From: Pseudomonas neustonica
Lineage (GTDB): Bacteria; Pseudomonadota; Gammaproteobacteria; Pseudomonadales; Pseudomonadaceae
Length of the DNA: 64,000 nucleotides
Assembly: GCF_003797945.1 (NCBI RefSeq)
Contig: NZ_RKKU01000008.1
Coordinates: 90,335 to 154,334, forward strand
Direction of reading: 5' to 3'
Part shown: piece by piece, positions 38,979-47,917 of the stretch
Position numbering within the stretch: the stretch's first letter is position 1
How the letters are laid out: each line of letters starts with the position of its first letter
The notes under the pieces: model-generated
Seen by the model: the letters and a program-made list of their open reading frames with translations, nothing else
What the model was told of the DNA's origin: nothing
Database searches by the model: none
Program-made: the position numbers and the translations under genes

Positions 38979-39796
38979 ATGGCACTCGATAATCCCCAGT
39001 CTGAAACGCTCTGCGCTAGTGAGAGACGAGCGGATATTAGCGTAACCCACTGGACCTTGCCGTTAACTGCAACCGTTGCACTGCACGCTCTGATGGGGCT
39101 GTTACTCTGGCTTGGTTGGCAGCCACAGCCGCCTGCCGCAGCGGCTCAGGCCAAAACCATTACAACTCAACTGGTTGTACTGCCTGCTACTGAACCTGAG
39201 GTCGTAGTTCCCCCCGTTGAAACGGCTGCCCTGCCCCCAGCGCCGCCGCCAGAGCCGGTCAGAACGCCAGAACCTCAGGTTGTGCCCCAACGCCCCCCTC
39301 AGCCGGAGCCCGCCCTATTGGCACGCGAAGAGGCAGAGCAGCGCGAAGAGCAGGAACGCGTACAACAACAGCAAGTGGAGCGCGAACGAGAAGAGCACAC
39401 GCGCCAACAGAGGGAAGCGCGCGAGCAAGCCGAGCGTCTGCCGCCGAGCAGTATGCCGCAGAACAACGGCGTGCTGAGCAAGCCGCTGCCAGAGCAGCAG
39501 CTGCAGAACAAGCTCAGATAAGTGCCTATGCACCGCTCAACAAGTCGGCACCGGATTATCCAAGGCGCGCCCTGAGTCAAAGCCTGGAAGGCGACTGCAC
39601 GGTTGAGTACACCGTGCAGACCAATGGACGAGTCAGCAATGCCGAGGTGGTACCCGGCGCTTGCGATGAGCAAATTTTCGTCCGGCCCTCCCTGGCTGCC
39701 GCCAAAGAATTTGTTTATCGACCTCGAGTTGTCAACGGACAAGCCGTTGCCGTACCGGGTGTTAGAAACACGTTTCGCTACCGTATAGAACAGTGA
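38979..39796 (+). pseudogene. TolA/TonB hybrid protein, interrupted by a frameshift near 39440
   Basis: The first frame (38979-39521, 180 aa) has an N-terminal membrane helix with a TonB-type His36, a Pro-rich stretch (about 70-115) and a charged Glu/Gln/Arg coiled region. It then ends early in unnatural sequence. The missing part continues in the -1 frame: from about 39440 it reads AAEQYAAEQRRAEQAAA and on to 39796 with a clear TonB C-terminal domain (DYPRRALSQSLEG, VEYTVQTNGRVSNAEVV, ending RYRIEQ). Restoring one G after CTG at 39440 rejoins it to about 272 aa. No slippery heptamer is visible, so it is a mutation or a sequencing error. Confidence 0.85.
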
Positions 39797-39803
39797 GCAG
39801 ACT

Positions 39804-41777
39804 ATGAAACAGGATCAGTCCTTTCACGCGTCGCTGGAGTCAGGCGACGATGAGATCATTAACCCAAGCCAGCAGGCTAGCCTCACTGAGGTAGTCAGCC
39901 AGGGGCGTCGTAACCTGCTCAAGGGTGGCGCAGCTTTGGCTATCACCAGCCTATTTCCTGCTGTCTTCAGTACGTTGTCCAGTGCTCTGTCCGCCGCAGA
40001 GAGAAGCGGATCACCTTTTAACTTTCAATCAGTTGCTGCAATTACCTCATCTTCTTTCGATAATGTGATCGTGCCCGCCGGTTATCGCGCACAACCGTTT
40101 TTCAGCTGGGGTGATGCCGTGCTGAAGGGAGCTGCAGCCTGGCGCGAGGATGGTACGAACTCCTGGCAGGATCAAATGCTGCAGGCGGGTGACAATAACG
40201 ACGGCATGCACTTCTTCCCCTTCCCGCAGCAACCCAACGAGCGCGGCCTGCTGGTGGTCAATCATGAATACGTAAACCCAACACTGCATCCCGCCGGAAT
40301 GAATTTCACCGATCAACCAGATGGCAGCCGTGGACGCCCCGCCGATCAGGTTCACAAGGAGATGGCAGCGCATGGTCTGAGTGTTATTGAAATACGCAAA
40401 GACGCGCAGGGGAATTGGCAGCGCGTTGAAAACTCCGCGTTCAATCGCCGAGTTACGGGGTTCACCCCAATTGCTGTTGGCGGCCCCTTGGCTGCCGATG
40501 CGCGCATGAAAACCAAGAGCGACCCCACCGGCACGGAAATATTGGGCACGCTTAACAACTGCTCCATGGGTGTCACCCCTTGGGGAACCTACCTGGCGTG
40601 TGAAGAGAACTTCCACAACTACTTCGTCAATCGGGATGAGCAGGATTACGCCAAACGCCAAGAGCATAAACGCTATGGCATCGGTCTGGGAGGCAGCAGC
40701 CGCTATTATGCATGGGAAGCAGTAGAGCCCAGGTTTAACGCCACGCCTGACAACAGCCAGCCCCACCAGGGCCATGTCAATGAGCCCAATCGTTTCGGCT
40801 GGGTAGTTGAACTCGACCCTTTCGCTCCAGACAGTCGTCCGACCAAGCGCACCGCCATGGGCCGGCTCGGACGCGAATGCGCGGTATGTTCTGTCGGTGA
40901 CGATGGCCAAATGGCCTTTTATTCCGGTGACGATAGCCGCGGTGAGTATCTGTATAAATTCGTACCGGAGCAGGCATATCGCCCAGATGACATGGCGCAC
41001 AACCGCCAGATACTGGATGCAGGCACACTCTACGCTGCGCATTTCAGTCCAGATGGCAGCGGCCGCTGGCTTCCCCTACGCTTTGGTGAGGCAGGGTTGA
41101 CCGCAGACAACGGCTTTGTCGACCAGCAGGCCGTATTGCTTAACTCACGGGGAGCGGCCGACGCTGTGGGGGCTACGCCTATGGACCGCCCTGAGTGGGT
41201 GGCGGTTCACCCGCATACTCGCGAAGCCTATGTCACGCTGACCAATAATACCGAGCGCGGCACAACCTTCCCGGTTGATACTGCCAACCCCAGACCTGAG
41301 AACGTGCACGGACAAATACTCCGGTGGCGCGAGGCCAATCAAGACCCAACAGCGCTCGTATTTGAGTGGGATATATTTGTTCTGGCTGGCGAACGTCAAA
41401 ACTCCGAAAAGAGCATCCCGGCCAATCGGATTGGCGACATCAGCGGTGATCTATTTTCTTCGCCGGACGGTCTTGCCTTTGATAGCGCCGGGCGTCTCTG
41501 GATCCTTACCGATGCAGATGAAAATGCACCCTACATGGAGAAGATTGGCAGCAACCAGATGCTCTGTGCTGATCCCGCCAGCAAAGAAGTGCGTCGTTTT
41601 TTGGTAGGCCCTTGGGGCGCCGAAATTACGGGTATTACCTGGTCGCCCGACGAGACAGCGATGTGGGTAAATGTACAGCACCCAGGTATCAGTTATCCCG
41701 CGAGTGATGGGCGTTCCCGGCCTCGGTCGACTACCGTACTTATTACCCGTGAAGACGGTGGCGTGATTGGTAGCTGA
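39804..41777 (+). CDS. phoX: PhoX-family alkaline phosphatase (Tat-exported)
   Basis: 657-aa DUF839/PhoX enzyme, a Ca- and Fe-dependent phosphomonoesterase. The Tat signal RRNLLKGG (Arg35-Arg36) precedes a hydrophobic stretch ending near SALSAA. Family motifs include LVVNHEYVNP, NNCSMGVTPWGTYLACEENF (iron-ligand cysteine region), GRLGRECA and MDRPEWVAVHP. It begins 7 bases after the tonB-like gene, so it belongs to the same operon. It could remove the remaining phosphates from products of the phytase or from other esters. Confidence 0.93.
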   Translation: MKQDQSFHASLESGDDEIINPSQQASLTEVVSQGRRNLLKGGAALAITSLFPAVFSTLSSALSAAERSGSPFNFQSVAAITSSSFDNVIVPAGYRAQPFFSWGDAVLKGAAAWREDGTNSWQDQMLQAGDNNDGMHFFPFPQQPNERGLLVVNHEYVNPTLHPAGMNFTDQPDGSRGRPADQVHKEMAAHGLSVIEIRKDAQGNWQRVENSAFNRRVTGFTPIAVGGPLAADARMKTKSDPTGTEILGTLNNCSMGVTPWGTYLACEENFHNYFVNRDEQDYAKRQEHKRYGIGLGGSSRYYAWEAVEPRFNATPDNSQPHQGHVNEPNRFGWVVELDPFAPDSRPTKRTAMGRLGRECAVCSVGDDGQMAFYSGDDSRGEYLYKFVPEQAYRPDDMAHNRQILDAGTLYAAHFSPDGSGRWLPLRFGEAGLTADNGFVDQQAVLLNSRGAADAVGATPMDRPEWVAVHPHTREAYVTLTNNTERGTTFPVDTANPRPENVHGQILRWREANQDPTALVFEWDIFVLAGERQNSEKSIPANRIGDISGDLFSSPDGLAFDSAGRLWILTDADENAPYMEKIGSNQMLCADPASKEVRRFLVGPWGAEITGITWSPDETAMWVNVQHPGISYPASDGRSRPRSTTVLITREDGGVIGS

Positions 41778-41858
41778 TGTGTACTGATGAACAAAGGTGA
41801 GATAGAGGGGTCAGAGTAAGCAGATGACTTTCATTAATCAATGCTAGGACTCAATGCC

Positions 41859-42017
41859 ATGGATCTTATTCGCGTTCTTATCGCCATACTCTTGCCACCG
41901 TTGGGCGTATTTCTTCAAGTAGGCTTTGGCGGCGCCTTCTGGTTGAATGTGTTGCTGACCATCTGCGGCTATATACCAGGAATTGTTCACGCCGTATGGA
42001 TTATCGCCAAGCGTTAA
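41859..42017 (+). CDS. Pmp3/YqaE-family small membrane protein
   Basis: 52-aa very hydrophobic protein. Two membrane helices (LIRVLIAILLPPLGVFLQVG and FWLNVLLTICGYIPGIVHAVW in part) with the family motifs PPLGV and GYIPGIVHA(V/I)W. Members are linked to membrane potential and salt tolerance. Too short for usual ORF cut-offs. An aggac ribosome site lies 9 bases upstream, and a terminator follows 18 bases after the stop. An overlapping minus-strand open frame is a shadow. Confidence 0.9.
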   Translation: MDLIRVLIAILLPPLGVFLQVGFGGAFWLNVLLTICGYIPGIVHAVWIIAKR

Positions 42018-42034
42018 TCTTTTGCCACGTGAAT

Positions 42035-42074
42035 AAAAAAGCCGGACTGGGCGTAAACCCAATCCGGCTTTTTC
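42035..42074. terminator. Terminator between the Pmp3-like gene and the YkvA-like gene
   Basis: Long stem AAAAAAGCCGGA-C-TGGG / CCCA-A-TCCGGCTTTTT with one mismatch and a 6-nt loop; A- and T-runs on both sides suit the convergent genes. Confidence 0.9.
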
Positions 42075-42140
42075 TTTACTGGAGCTTACTTCGCACCGCT
42101 TTGCGCACATATCCCTGGCGTCACATGCACGCCTCCCCGC

Positions 42141-42494
42141 TTAACGGCTTACAGGCTCGGGCGTTTGCGTCATACCAAACCAGCGCTCTGCAGTTGCCGC
42201 AGCGTTCGTCTTGACGTCGTCGTCGATATACATGGCAACCATCGCCAGGGCACCGGCGAATACACCCAGATCATCGGTAAAGCCGACAAATGGCGTAAAG
42301 TCAGGTAAGGCATCCAGTGGCGCGATGAAGTAAGCCAGTACGCTGATGATAACGGCTTTTGCCCACCCTGGCGTCTCTGGACGAAGTGCTGCGTAGTAAA
42401 GACAAAGTGCTTTCTCTACAACCTCGCGGCCAGCGGATTTTGCGTACAGTGCCAGCTTTTGCCAAAAGGCTTTATCGCTATATTGATGTTCCAT
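42141..42494 (-). CDS. YkvA-like (DUF1232) membrane protein
   Basis: 117-aa protein with the DUF1232 signature FIAPLDALPDFTPFVGFTDD at about residues 55-75 flanked by hydrophobic stretches. The function of the family is unknown. The ATG at 42494 follows gcgaggtaagt and starts MEHQYSDKAF; a longer frame from 42563 has no ribosome site. Stands alone between two terminators or gaps. Confidence 0.88.
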   Translation of the reverse strand: MEHQYSDKAFWQKLALYAKSAGREVVEKALCLYYAALRPETPGWAKAVIISVLAYFIAPLDALPDFTPFVGFTDDLGVFAGALAMVAMYIDDDVKTNAAATAERWFGMTQTPEPVSR

Positions 42495-42711
42495 AGTACT
42501 TACCTCGCTCTGGTTGTCGATAAGCAACAACCCCGGTGTAAGGGTAAAAATAGAATCCGCCAACAGAATGAGACATATAAGACAAACTTACAAGAAAGAG
42601 ACACTTTTCTCTAGCCTGATATCTGTTGTTGCAGCAAGGAAGCTCCCCTGAGGCGGGTTAATCAATACATACCGGACTTAAGACAACAAAAAACCTGCTT
42701 GGTGCCACCGG

Positions 42712-43731
42712 TCAATCAGCCTCATTCATATGCAAGCCTCTGATTATAGAGCAGTTGCGACCTGAGTCCTTGGCCAGATAGAGACAAATATCGGCGTCGC
42801 GCAGCCAGGCCTCACGGCTGTCATGGTGCTCCAGGATACAACCGCCAATGGATACGGTAACGGCACCACCTGGAGAGCGAAGCTGCTCAGCTACACTTCG
42901 CTGAATGTGCTTTGCGGCACCGGCCAAAGCATGCTTATCCACCTTGGGCAGCAGCAGCACAAACTCTTCTCCGCCTAAACGAAAAGCTCGGTCGGACGCC
43001 CGGCTGGCGTTCTTTATAATGCTAACAAAGTCCATCAGCACGCGGTCGCCCACGTTGTGACCGTAGCGATCATTAACCTTTTTGAAGTGATCCAGATCCA
43101 GCACCAAAAGGCCAAAGCTCATGCCGTAACGCCGACTATCGGCAATCGCGATATCGAGTTCGTCATCCATCGTTCTGCGATTACCAATGCCAGTGAGAGG
43201 GTCCAGAGTGGCAAGCAGCGCTAACTGTTTGCGCTGAAAGCGGCCGCGATAGGCAAACACAAACGCGAACAGGCTGGCGAGTGAGTACGTCACCACAAAC
43301 GACATCATCTGGTAATGGCTTTCAAATACATCCTTCGGGAACAGCCAGCCGTAGACACAAACTGCTACGAGAATGGACAAGGTGGCTAGCAGACTTTGAA
43401 CGGGGGGCACGACGAAGAAATTGAATAGCACCAAGCAATATAGCCAGAACAGCCCGTTGATACCCAGCTTGATGGTGACCAGAAAGCCACCGATAGAATA
43501 GATAATCGCAAGAAAACGGCCGGGGCCAACGGTATTGTCAGTACGCCAAGCGTATACAACCGCAAAAGCGGAACCTAAAACCAGGAAGGTATCAGTTAAG
43601 CCAACGATCCAATTGCGCTCATGCAGGCGGTAAACCGCATAGGGCGTCACCCCCAAAACGGAGCAAATCCCGACCAGCGTTACGATCGAAAGCTGAAAGT
43701 CTCCTTTCAGCCTTGCCCAAAAACCTGACAT
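42712..43731 (-). CDS. Diguanylate cyclase (membrane GGDEF protein)
   Basis: 339-aa protein with five to six membrane helices in residues 12-162 and a complete GGDEF domain (about 172-335). The active-site motif is GGEEF (253-257), the substrate/metal Asp region is VLDLDHFKKVND, and the allosteric inhibitory site is R-A-S-D at 244-247. It should make c-di-GMP with product inhibition. The sensory membrane part has no recognised name. Preceded by aaggtaacgcgcg; gap 43732-43950 upstream shows nothing clear. Confidence 0.93.
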   Translation of the reverse strand: MSGFWARLKGDFQLSIVTLVGICSVLGVTPYAVYRLHERNWIVGLTDTFLVLGSAFAVVYAWRTDNTVGPGRFLAIIYSIGGFLVTIKLGINGLFWLYCLVLFNFFVVPPVQSLLATLSILVAVCVYGWLFPKDVFESHYQMMSFVVTYSLASLFAFVFAYRGRFQRKQLALLATLDPLTGIGNRRTMDDELDIAIADSRRYGMSFGLLVLDLDHFKKVNDRYGHNVGDRVLMDFVSIIKNASRASDRAFRLGGEEFVLLLPKVDKHALAGAAKHIQRSVAEQLRSPGGAVTVSIGGCILEHHDSREAWLRDADICLYLAKDSGRNCSIIRGLHMNEAD

Positions 43732-43950
43732 CGCGCGTTACCTTGAATAACTTATTATTATTGTAGTTTCTATCTGCAAAGTAGCGATAAGTTGAGCCGC
43801 GCAGCTCGGCTTAATTGATATATCTGTATTTTTATCGCCTCGCTATAACGCCGCGAAAGTGGCGATAAACAGTAGCGATTGAATCACGAAATGCCAAGAC
43901 CCTAGTCGCAGAGCGGCACTTATGCCCTACACCAGAGCCAATATGCCTTA

Positions 43951-44370
43951 TTAGTTAGCGGCGGCAGTATCTTGAATACGCTTAACCATCGCTCGGAGCC
44001 CATTTCCTCGAGTAACACTCAGGTGCTTGAGCAGGTTTAGCGCGCTGAAATAGCCTTCAACATCAAACGCGGTTACCTGTTCAGGGGTTTTACCGTTGTA
44101 GGCTGCCAGCACGACGGCTAACAAACCCTTGACGATAAAGGCATCGCTGTCGGCTTCAAAAAAAAGTTTCCCGTCCCGCGCCTCGCTGACCAGCCAGACC
44201 TGGCTCTGGCAGCCACGTACCAGATTGGTTTCGTTGCGGCTCTCATCATTGAGCGGTGGCAGTTCTTTGCCCAGGTCAATGATGTACTTGTAGCGATCTT
44301 CCCAGTTATCGAAGAACGACAGGGTATCAACAATGTCGTCGCTGGTTATCTCAGTGCCAAATCGGCTCAT
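43951..44370 (-). CDS. sufE: Sulfur acceptor protein SufE
   Basis: 139-aa SufE that takes persulfide sulfur from SufS. Reactive Cys54 in the motif NLVRGCQSQVWL; the C-terminal SVTRGNGLRAMV motif is typical. Last gene of the suf operon, 81 bases after sufT. Confidence 0.94.
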   Translation of the reverse strand: MSRFGTEITSDDIVDTLSFFDNWEDRYKYIIDLGKELPPLNDESRNETNLVRGCQSQVWLVSEARDGKLFFEADSDAFIVKGLLAVVLAAYNGKTPEQVTAFDVEGYFSALNLLKHLSVTRGNGLRAMVKRIQDTAAAN

Positions 44371-44451
44371 ATGCGAGGCCTTCGAAGTATCCGTGTATCA
44401 AGACAGTCAGTGGCTGCGGCGCTGGCAACTGACTAAGCGGCCGGCTGATGC

Positions 44452-44985
44452 TTAGAAAAACATGCCGGTTTCTAGTTGAGCTTCCTCGCTCATCATCTCG
44501 CGCTGCCAAGGCGGATCAAAAACCAGCTCCACGTTGACCGTCGCAACATTTGGCACCAGAAGCACACGGTACTCTACATCACCAACCAGCACCGGTCCCA
44601 TGCCACATCCGGGCGCAGTGAGGGTCATGGTGATAGTGACCGCCTTCTTTGCCTGGTCAATCGCCAGCGAATAGATCAAACCGAGGTTGACCAGGTCAAC
44701 AGGAATCTCGGGGTCGTAGACCGTTTTAAGTGCTTCCCATACCTGATCTTCACTGATGTTGTCATCGGTCGGTTCCGGGAATGAGAGCAGCTCAGGCTCA
44801 AGACCCAACGCAGCTGCATCAGTGCCATCCACACGCACCATTTGACCATGATAGGTAACGGTATAATTGCCACCCAGCGACTGGGTGATAGTGACGAAAG
44901 TGTCTTTCGGGATGGTCAGCGGCGTACCATCCGGTACGCGCCGCGCAGGACAATCAGCCTGCGCTACTACCATACGTCTTTCCAT
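44452..44985 (-). CDS. sufT: Fe-S maturation protein SufT (MIP18/DUF59 family)
   Basis: 177 aa. An N-terminal region of about 75 residues is followed by the MIP18/DUF59 domain (about 80-177), with VYDPEIPVDLVNLGLIY and LTAPGCGMGPVLVGDVE, the latter with the conserved cysteine. SufT acts in maturation or delivery of Fe-S clusters under high demand. Placed between sufA and sufE in the same operon. Confidence 0.93.
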   Translation of the reverse strand: MERRMVVAQADCPARRVPDGTPLTIPKDTFVTITQSLGGNYTVTYHGQMVRVDGTDAAALGLEPELLSFPEPTDDNISEDQVWEALKTVYDPEIPVDLVNLGLIYSLAIDQAKKAVTITMTLTAPGCGMGPVLVGDVEYRVLLVPNVATVNVELVFDPPWQREMMSEEAQLETGMFF

Positions 44986-45003
44986 ACTGATCAGCGCCCT
45001 ACC

Positions 45004-45360
45004 CTAGTTAACACTGAAGCTTTCACCACACCCGCATTCGTCTTTGACGTTGGGGTTGATGAACTTTATTTGCTGGTTGACGCCTTCACGTACCAGATCG
45101 ATTTGAGTACCCGAAAGCACCTGCAGACTAGCGCTATCGACCAGCAGCTCAACTTGTTCATCCAGTTGGTAATGCAGGTCACTGGCACCCGCCTGTTCAA
45201 CCAGATCGATTGCGTACATAAAGCCGGTACAGCCGCTTTTCTTGACGCTCAGCCGCACAGATTTACCCTGCGCAGCGCTGAGCTGACGGCGAAAGTGCGC
45301 CAAGGCAGCAGGGCTTACCGTTACTACCTGACTGCTTGGGTCGAAAGATTCAACGCTCAT
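45004..45360 (-). CDS. sufA: A-type Fe-S carrier SufA/IscA family
   Basis: 118-aa HesB-like scaffold/carrier. The three cluster-ligand cysteines are in SGCTGFMY and ECGCGESF. Two close ATGs exist; the one at 45360 is 8 bases from a ggag ribosome site and is preferred over 45369. Follows sufS by a short gap. Confidence 0.92.
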   Translation of the reverse strand: MSVESFDPSSQVVTVSPAALAHFRRQLSAAQGKSVRLSVKKSGCTGFMYAIDLVEQAGASDLHYQLDEQVELLVDSASLQVLSGTQIDLVREGVNQQIKFINPNVKDECGCGESFSVN

Positions 45361-45371
45361 TTCATGCACTC

Positions 45372-46613
45372 CTAAACCAGGAATTGCCTTGCCTTGTCCA
45401 ACGCCTCGAACAAGCGATCAACGTCTGCTCGGGTGTTGTAGAAACTAAAACTCGCACGTACGGTGCCAGGAATACCAAACTGCTCCATGATCGGCTGCGC
45501 GCAATGATTGCCGGTACGGACAGCAACGCCCTGCTGGTCCAGTAACAGGCCAACATCATTGGGATGCGCACCTTCCAGCAGAAAGCTCATGACGCTGGTC
45601 TTATTCGCGGCAGTTCCCACCAGACGGATACCAGGTGTTGCCTTGGCGCGCTCTTCAGCATAGGCAAGTAAGGCGGCTTCGTGCTTGGCAGCACCGTCGC
45701 GGTCCAAGCCTTGAACATAATCGATTGCCGCGCCCAGACCTATGACCCCGGCGATATCCGGTGTGCCCGCCTCAAACTTATAGGGCAGTTGGTTAAAGGT
45801 GGTGCCGTCAAAGCTGACTGACTCGATCATCTCGCCACCGCTCTGGTACGGCGGCATGGCTTCCAGCAGTGCGGTCTTGCCATACAGCACGCCCAGGCCG
45901 GTAGGACCAAAGAGCTTATGTGCTGAAAAGACATAGAAATCGCAGTCCAGTGCCTGCACATCAACAGGCCAATGACCCACCGCCTGCGCGCCGTCTATCA
46001 GGGTCAGCGCGCCAACACCTTGTGCCAGGCGCGCGATATCCTGAACCGGATTCACCGTACCAAACGCATTGGAAACATGACCGCAGGCGACCATTTTTAC
46101 CCGATCATCGAGCATGGATTCAAACGCGGCCAGATCTATCGCACCCTCTGCATTGACCGGAATCGACTCGACCACCGCGCCTTTCTCGGCAGCGATTAAC
46201 TGCCACGGTACGATATTGGAGTGATGTTCCATCGCCGAGACCAGTATGCGGTCTCCAGACGATAGATTGGCGCGCCCCCAGCTGCTTGCAACCAGGTTAA
46301 TGCCCTCGGTGGTACCGCGGGTCCAGATAATCTGCCGTGGTTCGGCTGCGTTAATGAAGCCTGCCACCTTTACCCGTGCGCCCTCAAACTTTTCGGTTGC
46401 CCGATCAGCCAGCGCGTGAGCACCGCGGTGAACGTTACTGTTGTCTTGCTCGTAGTAATCGACGATGGCCTGAATGACGGCGCGTGGCTTCTGCGTGGTT
46501 GCCGCATTGTCTAGATACACCAGCGGATGTCCGTTGACGTCCTGATGTAAAATCGGGAAGTCGGCACGTACACGCTCTGCGTCAAAGGTCGCAGTGTTGC
46601 TCTGATTACTCAT
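45372..46613 (-). CDS. sufS: Cysteine desulfurase SufS (group II)
   Basis: 413-aa PLP enzyme producing persulfide sulfur and alanine from cysteine. PLP lysine Lys233 in SAHKLFGPTGLG; catalytic Cys371 in RTGNHCAQP, the short-loop arrangement of group II enzymes that need SufE. Overlaps the end of sufD by 8 bases. Confidence 0.96.
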   Translation of the reverse strand: MSNQSNTATFDAERVRADFPILHQDVNGHPLVYLDNAATTQKPRAVIQAIVDYYEQDNSNVHRGAHALADRATEKFEGARVKVAGFINAAEPRQIIWTRGTTEGINLVASSWGRANLSSGDRILVSAMEHHSNIVPWQLIAAEKGAVVESIPVNAEGAIDLAAFESMLDDRVKMVACGHVSNAFGTVNPVQDIARLAQGVGALTLIDGAQAVGHWPVDVQALDCDFYVFSAHKLFGPTGLGVLYGKTALLEAMPPYQSGGEMIESVSFDGTTFNQLPYKFEAGTPDIAGVIGLGAAIDYVQGLDRDGAAKHEAALLAYAEERAKATPGIRLVGTAANKTSVMSFLLEGAHPNDVGLLLDQQGVAVRTGNHCAQPIMEQFGIPGTVRASFSFYNTRADVDRLFEALDKARQFLV

Positions 46614-47913
46614 AGCTTAACCGCCCTAGCGCCTCATCGCCCTTACCGAATAGGGACGCCAGACGCGGTCTGAGGTAGTCCTGAATCGCCTGCTCAGGAA
46701 CCTGATTGAGCAACTCATTGATAAAACCGAAGCTCAGCATGCTGGTTGCATCAGCGGCGGAGATACCGCGGCTTTGCAGATAAAACAGCGATGTTTCATC
46801 TAGCTGGGCGATGGTTGCACCGTGGGCACAACGCACATCATCAGCATAGATTTCCAGTTCTGGCTTGGTATTGATCTCTGCGGTGCGTGACGTCAGCAGG
46901 TTTTTGTTGCTCAGCTCGGCCAGCGTCTTCTGGGCCTTCGGATGAATATGAATCCGACCGTTGAAAACCGCTTTTGCCGAGTCGCCAATGATGCCGCGGA
47001 AGACCTCATTGCTGGTGCAATGTGGAACGCAGTGCTCAACGTTGGTGTGGTAGTCAATTACCTGCTTGTTACGTGGTAAATAGACACCATTCAGGTCCAT
47101 GTGGGCGCCTTCGCCGCGCATGTTCAGTTGGTAGTCGATGCGCTTCAGGCGGCTGCCCTGAGCCAGTGTAAAGCCATGGAAGCGGGCATCACGGTGCAAG
47201 TCGACATGTACACCACCGACATGCAGCAGATTCTCTTCTTCCAGATTGATACGGTAGTGCTGCAAGCGGGCATTGGCGCCAACCACCACCTCGGTGAGGC
47301 TGTTGACAAAACCGTTCTGCTCCCGTGCATCCGAGGCAAAGTGCTCGATGACCTCAGCTTCACTGCCCTCCTCAAGGACCACGAGTAAGCGCTGGCTGGC
47401 AACAGCCGCACTGGCTTCCGGGGTAGCAACATTGAGGATGTAGAGCGGCTTCTCCAGTTTCTGATTACGCGCGACGTGCAGCAGAATACCGTCCTCGATC
47501 CAGGCATTGCTCAACGCAGCAAAGAGGTGTCGTTCGCTATCCACGACTTGGCCAAGATGCTGCTGGATCATGTCTTGCTGGGCGGCGTCCGCGTCGACAA
47601 AACGAATGACGCCTGCGGGCAAGCTACTGGATCGTGCCGCGTTGAAGCGCCCATTGACGAATACGAGGCAGGTCGCGTCAAGCTCAACCTGCTCTACTGC
47701 ATCAATGGCGCTGTCATCGGCCTCACCGCCCCAACGCAGCTCATTCTGTTGCTGCAAGGGTGCAAGCGAAATGTATTTCCACGCTTCCGTCTTGCGCCCC
47801 GGCCAGCTTGCCGCCGACCACTTGGACGCGCCCTGCTCGCGCAGTGGCTGCAGCCAGGCCGCAGCCTGCTGTTTGTCAGCGAGTTGCAGTGCACTTTGTT
47901 GAAAATCTGTCAT
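46606..47913 (-). CDS. sufD: Fe-S scaffold complex subunit SufD
   Basis: 435-aa SufB paralogue that forms the SufBC2D scaffold. Conserved core seen in HMDLNGVYLPRNKQVIDYHT and the C-terminal DDVRCAHGATIAQLDE region. The start at 47913 lies 4 bases beyond the sufC stop; a longer open frame reaches back into sufC but is not coding. Confidence 0.95.
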   Translation of the reverse strand: MTDFQQSALQLADKQQAAAWLQPLREQGASKWSAASWPGRKTEAWKYISLAPLQQQNELRWGGEADDSAIDAVEQVELDATCLVFVNGRFNAARSSSLPAGVIRFVDADAAQQDMIQQHLGQVVDSERHLFAALSNAWIEDGILLHVARNQKLEKPLYILNVATPEASAAVASQRLLVVLEEGSEAEVIEHFASDAREQNGFVNSLTEVVVGANARLQHYRINLEEENLLHVGGVHVDLHRDARFHGFTLAQGSRLKRIDYQLNMRGEGAHMDLNGVYLPRNKQVIDYHTNVEHCVPHCTSNEVFRGIIGDSAKAVFNGRIHIHPKAQKTLAELSNKNLLTSRTAEINTKPELEIYADDVRCAHGATIAQLDETSLFYLQSRGISAADATSMLSFGFINELLNQVPEQAIQDYLRPRLASLFGKGDEALGRLSYE

Positions 47914-47917
47914 GTCT

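Noticed and set aside
38979..39796. Programmed -1 frameshift in the tonB-like gene
   Set aside because: No slippery X XXY YYZ heptamer or downstream structure at the switch point near 39440; a single-base loss explains it more simply.
41844..42110. 88-codon minus-strand frame
   Set aside because: Overlaps the clear Pmp3-like gene and its terminator on the other strand.
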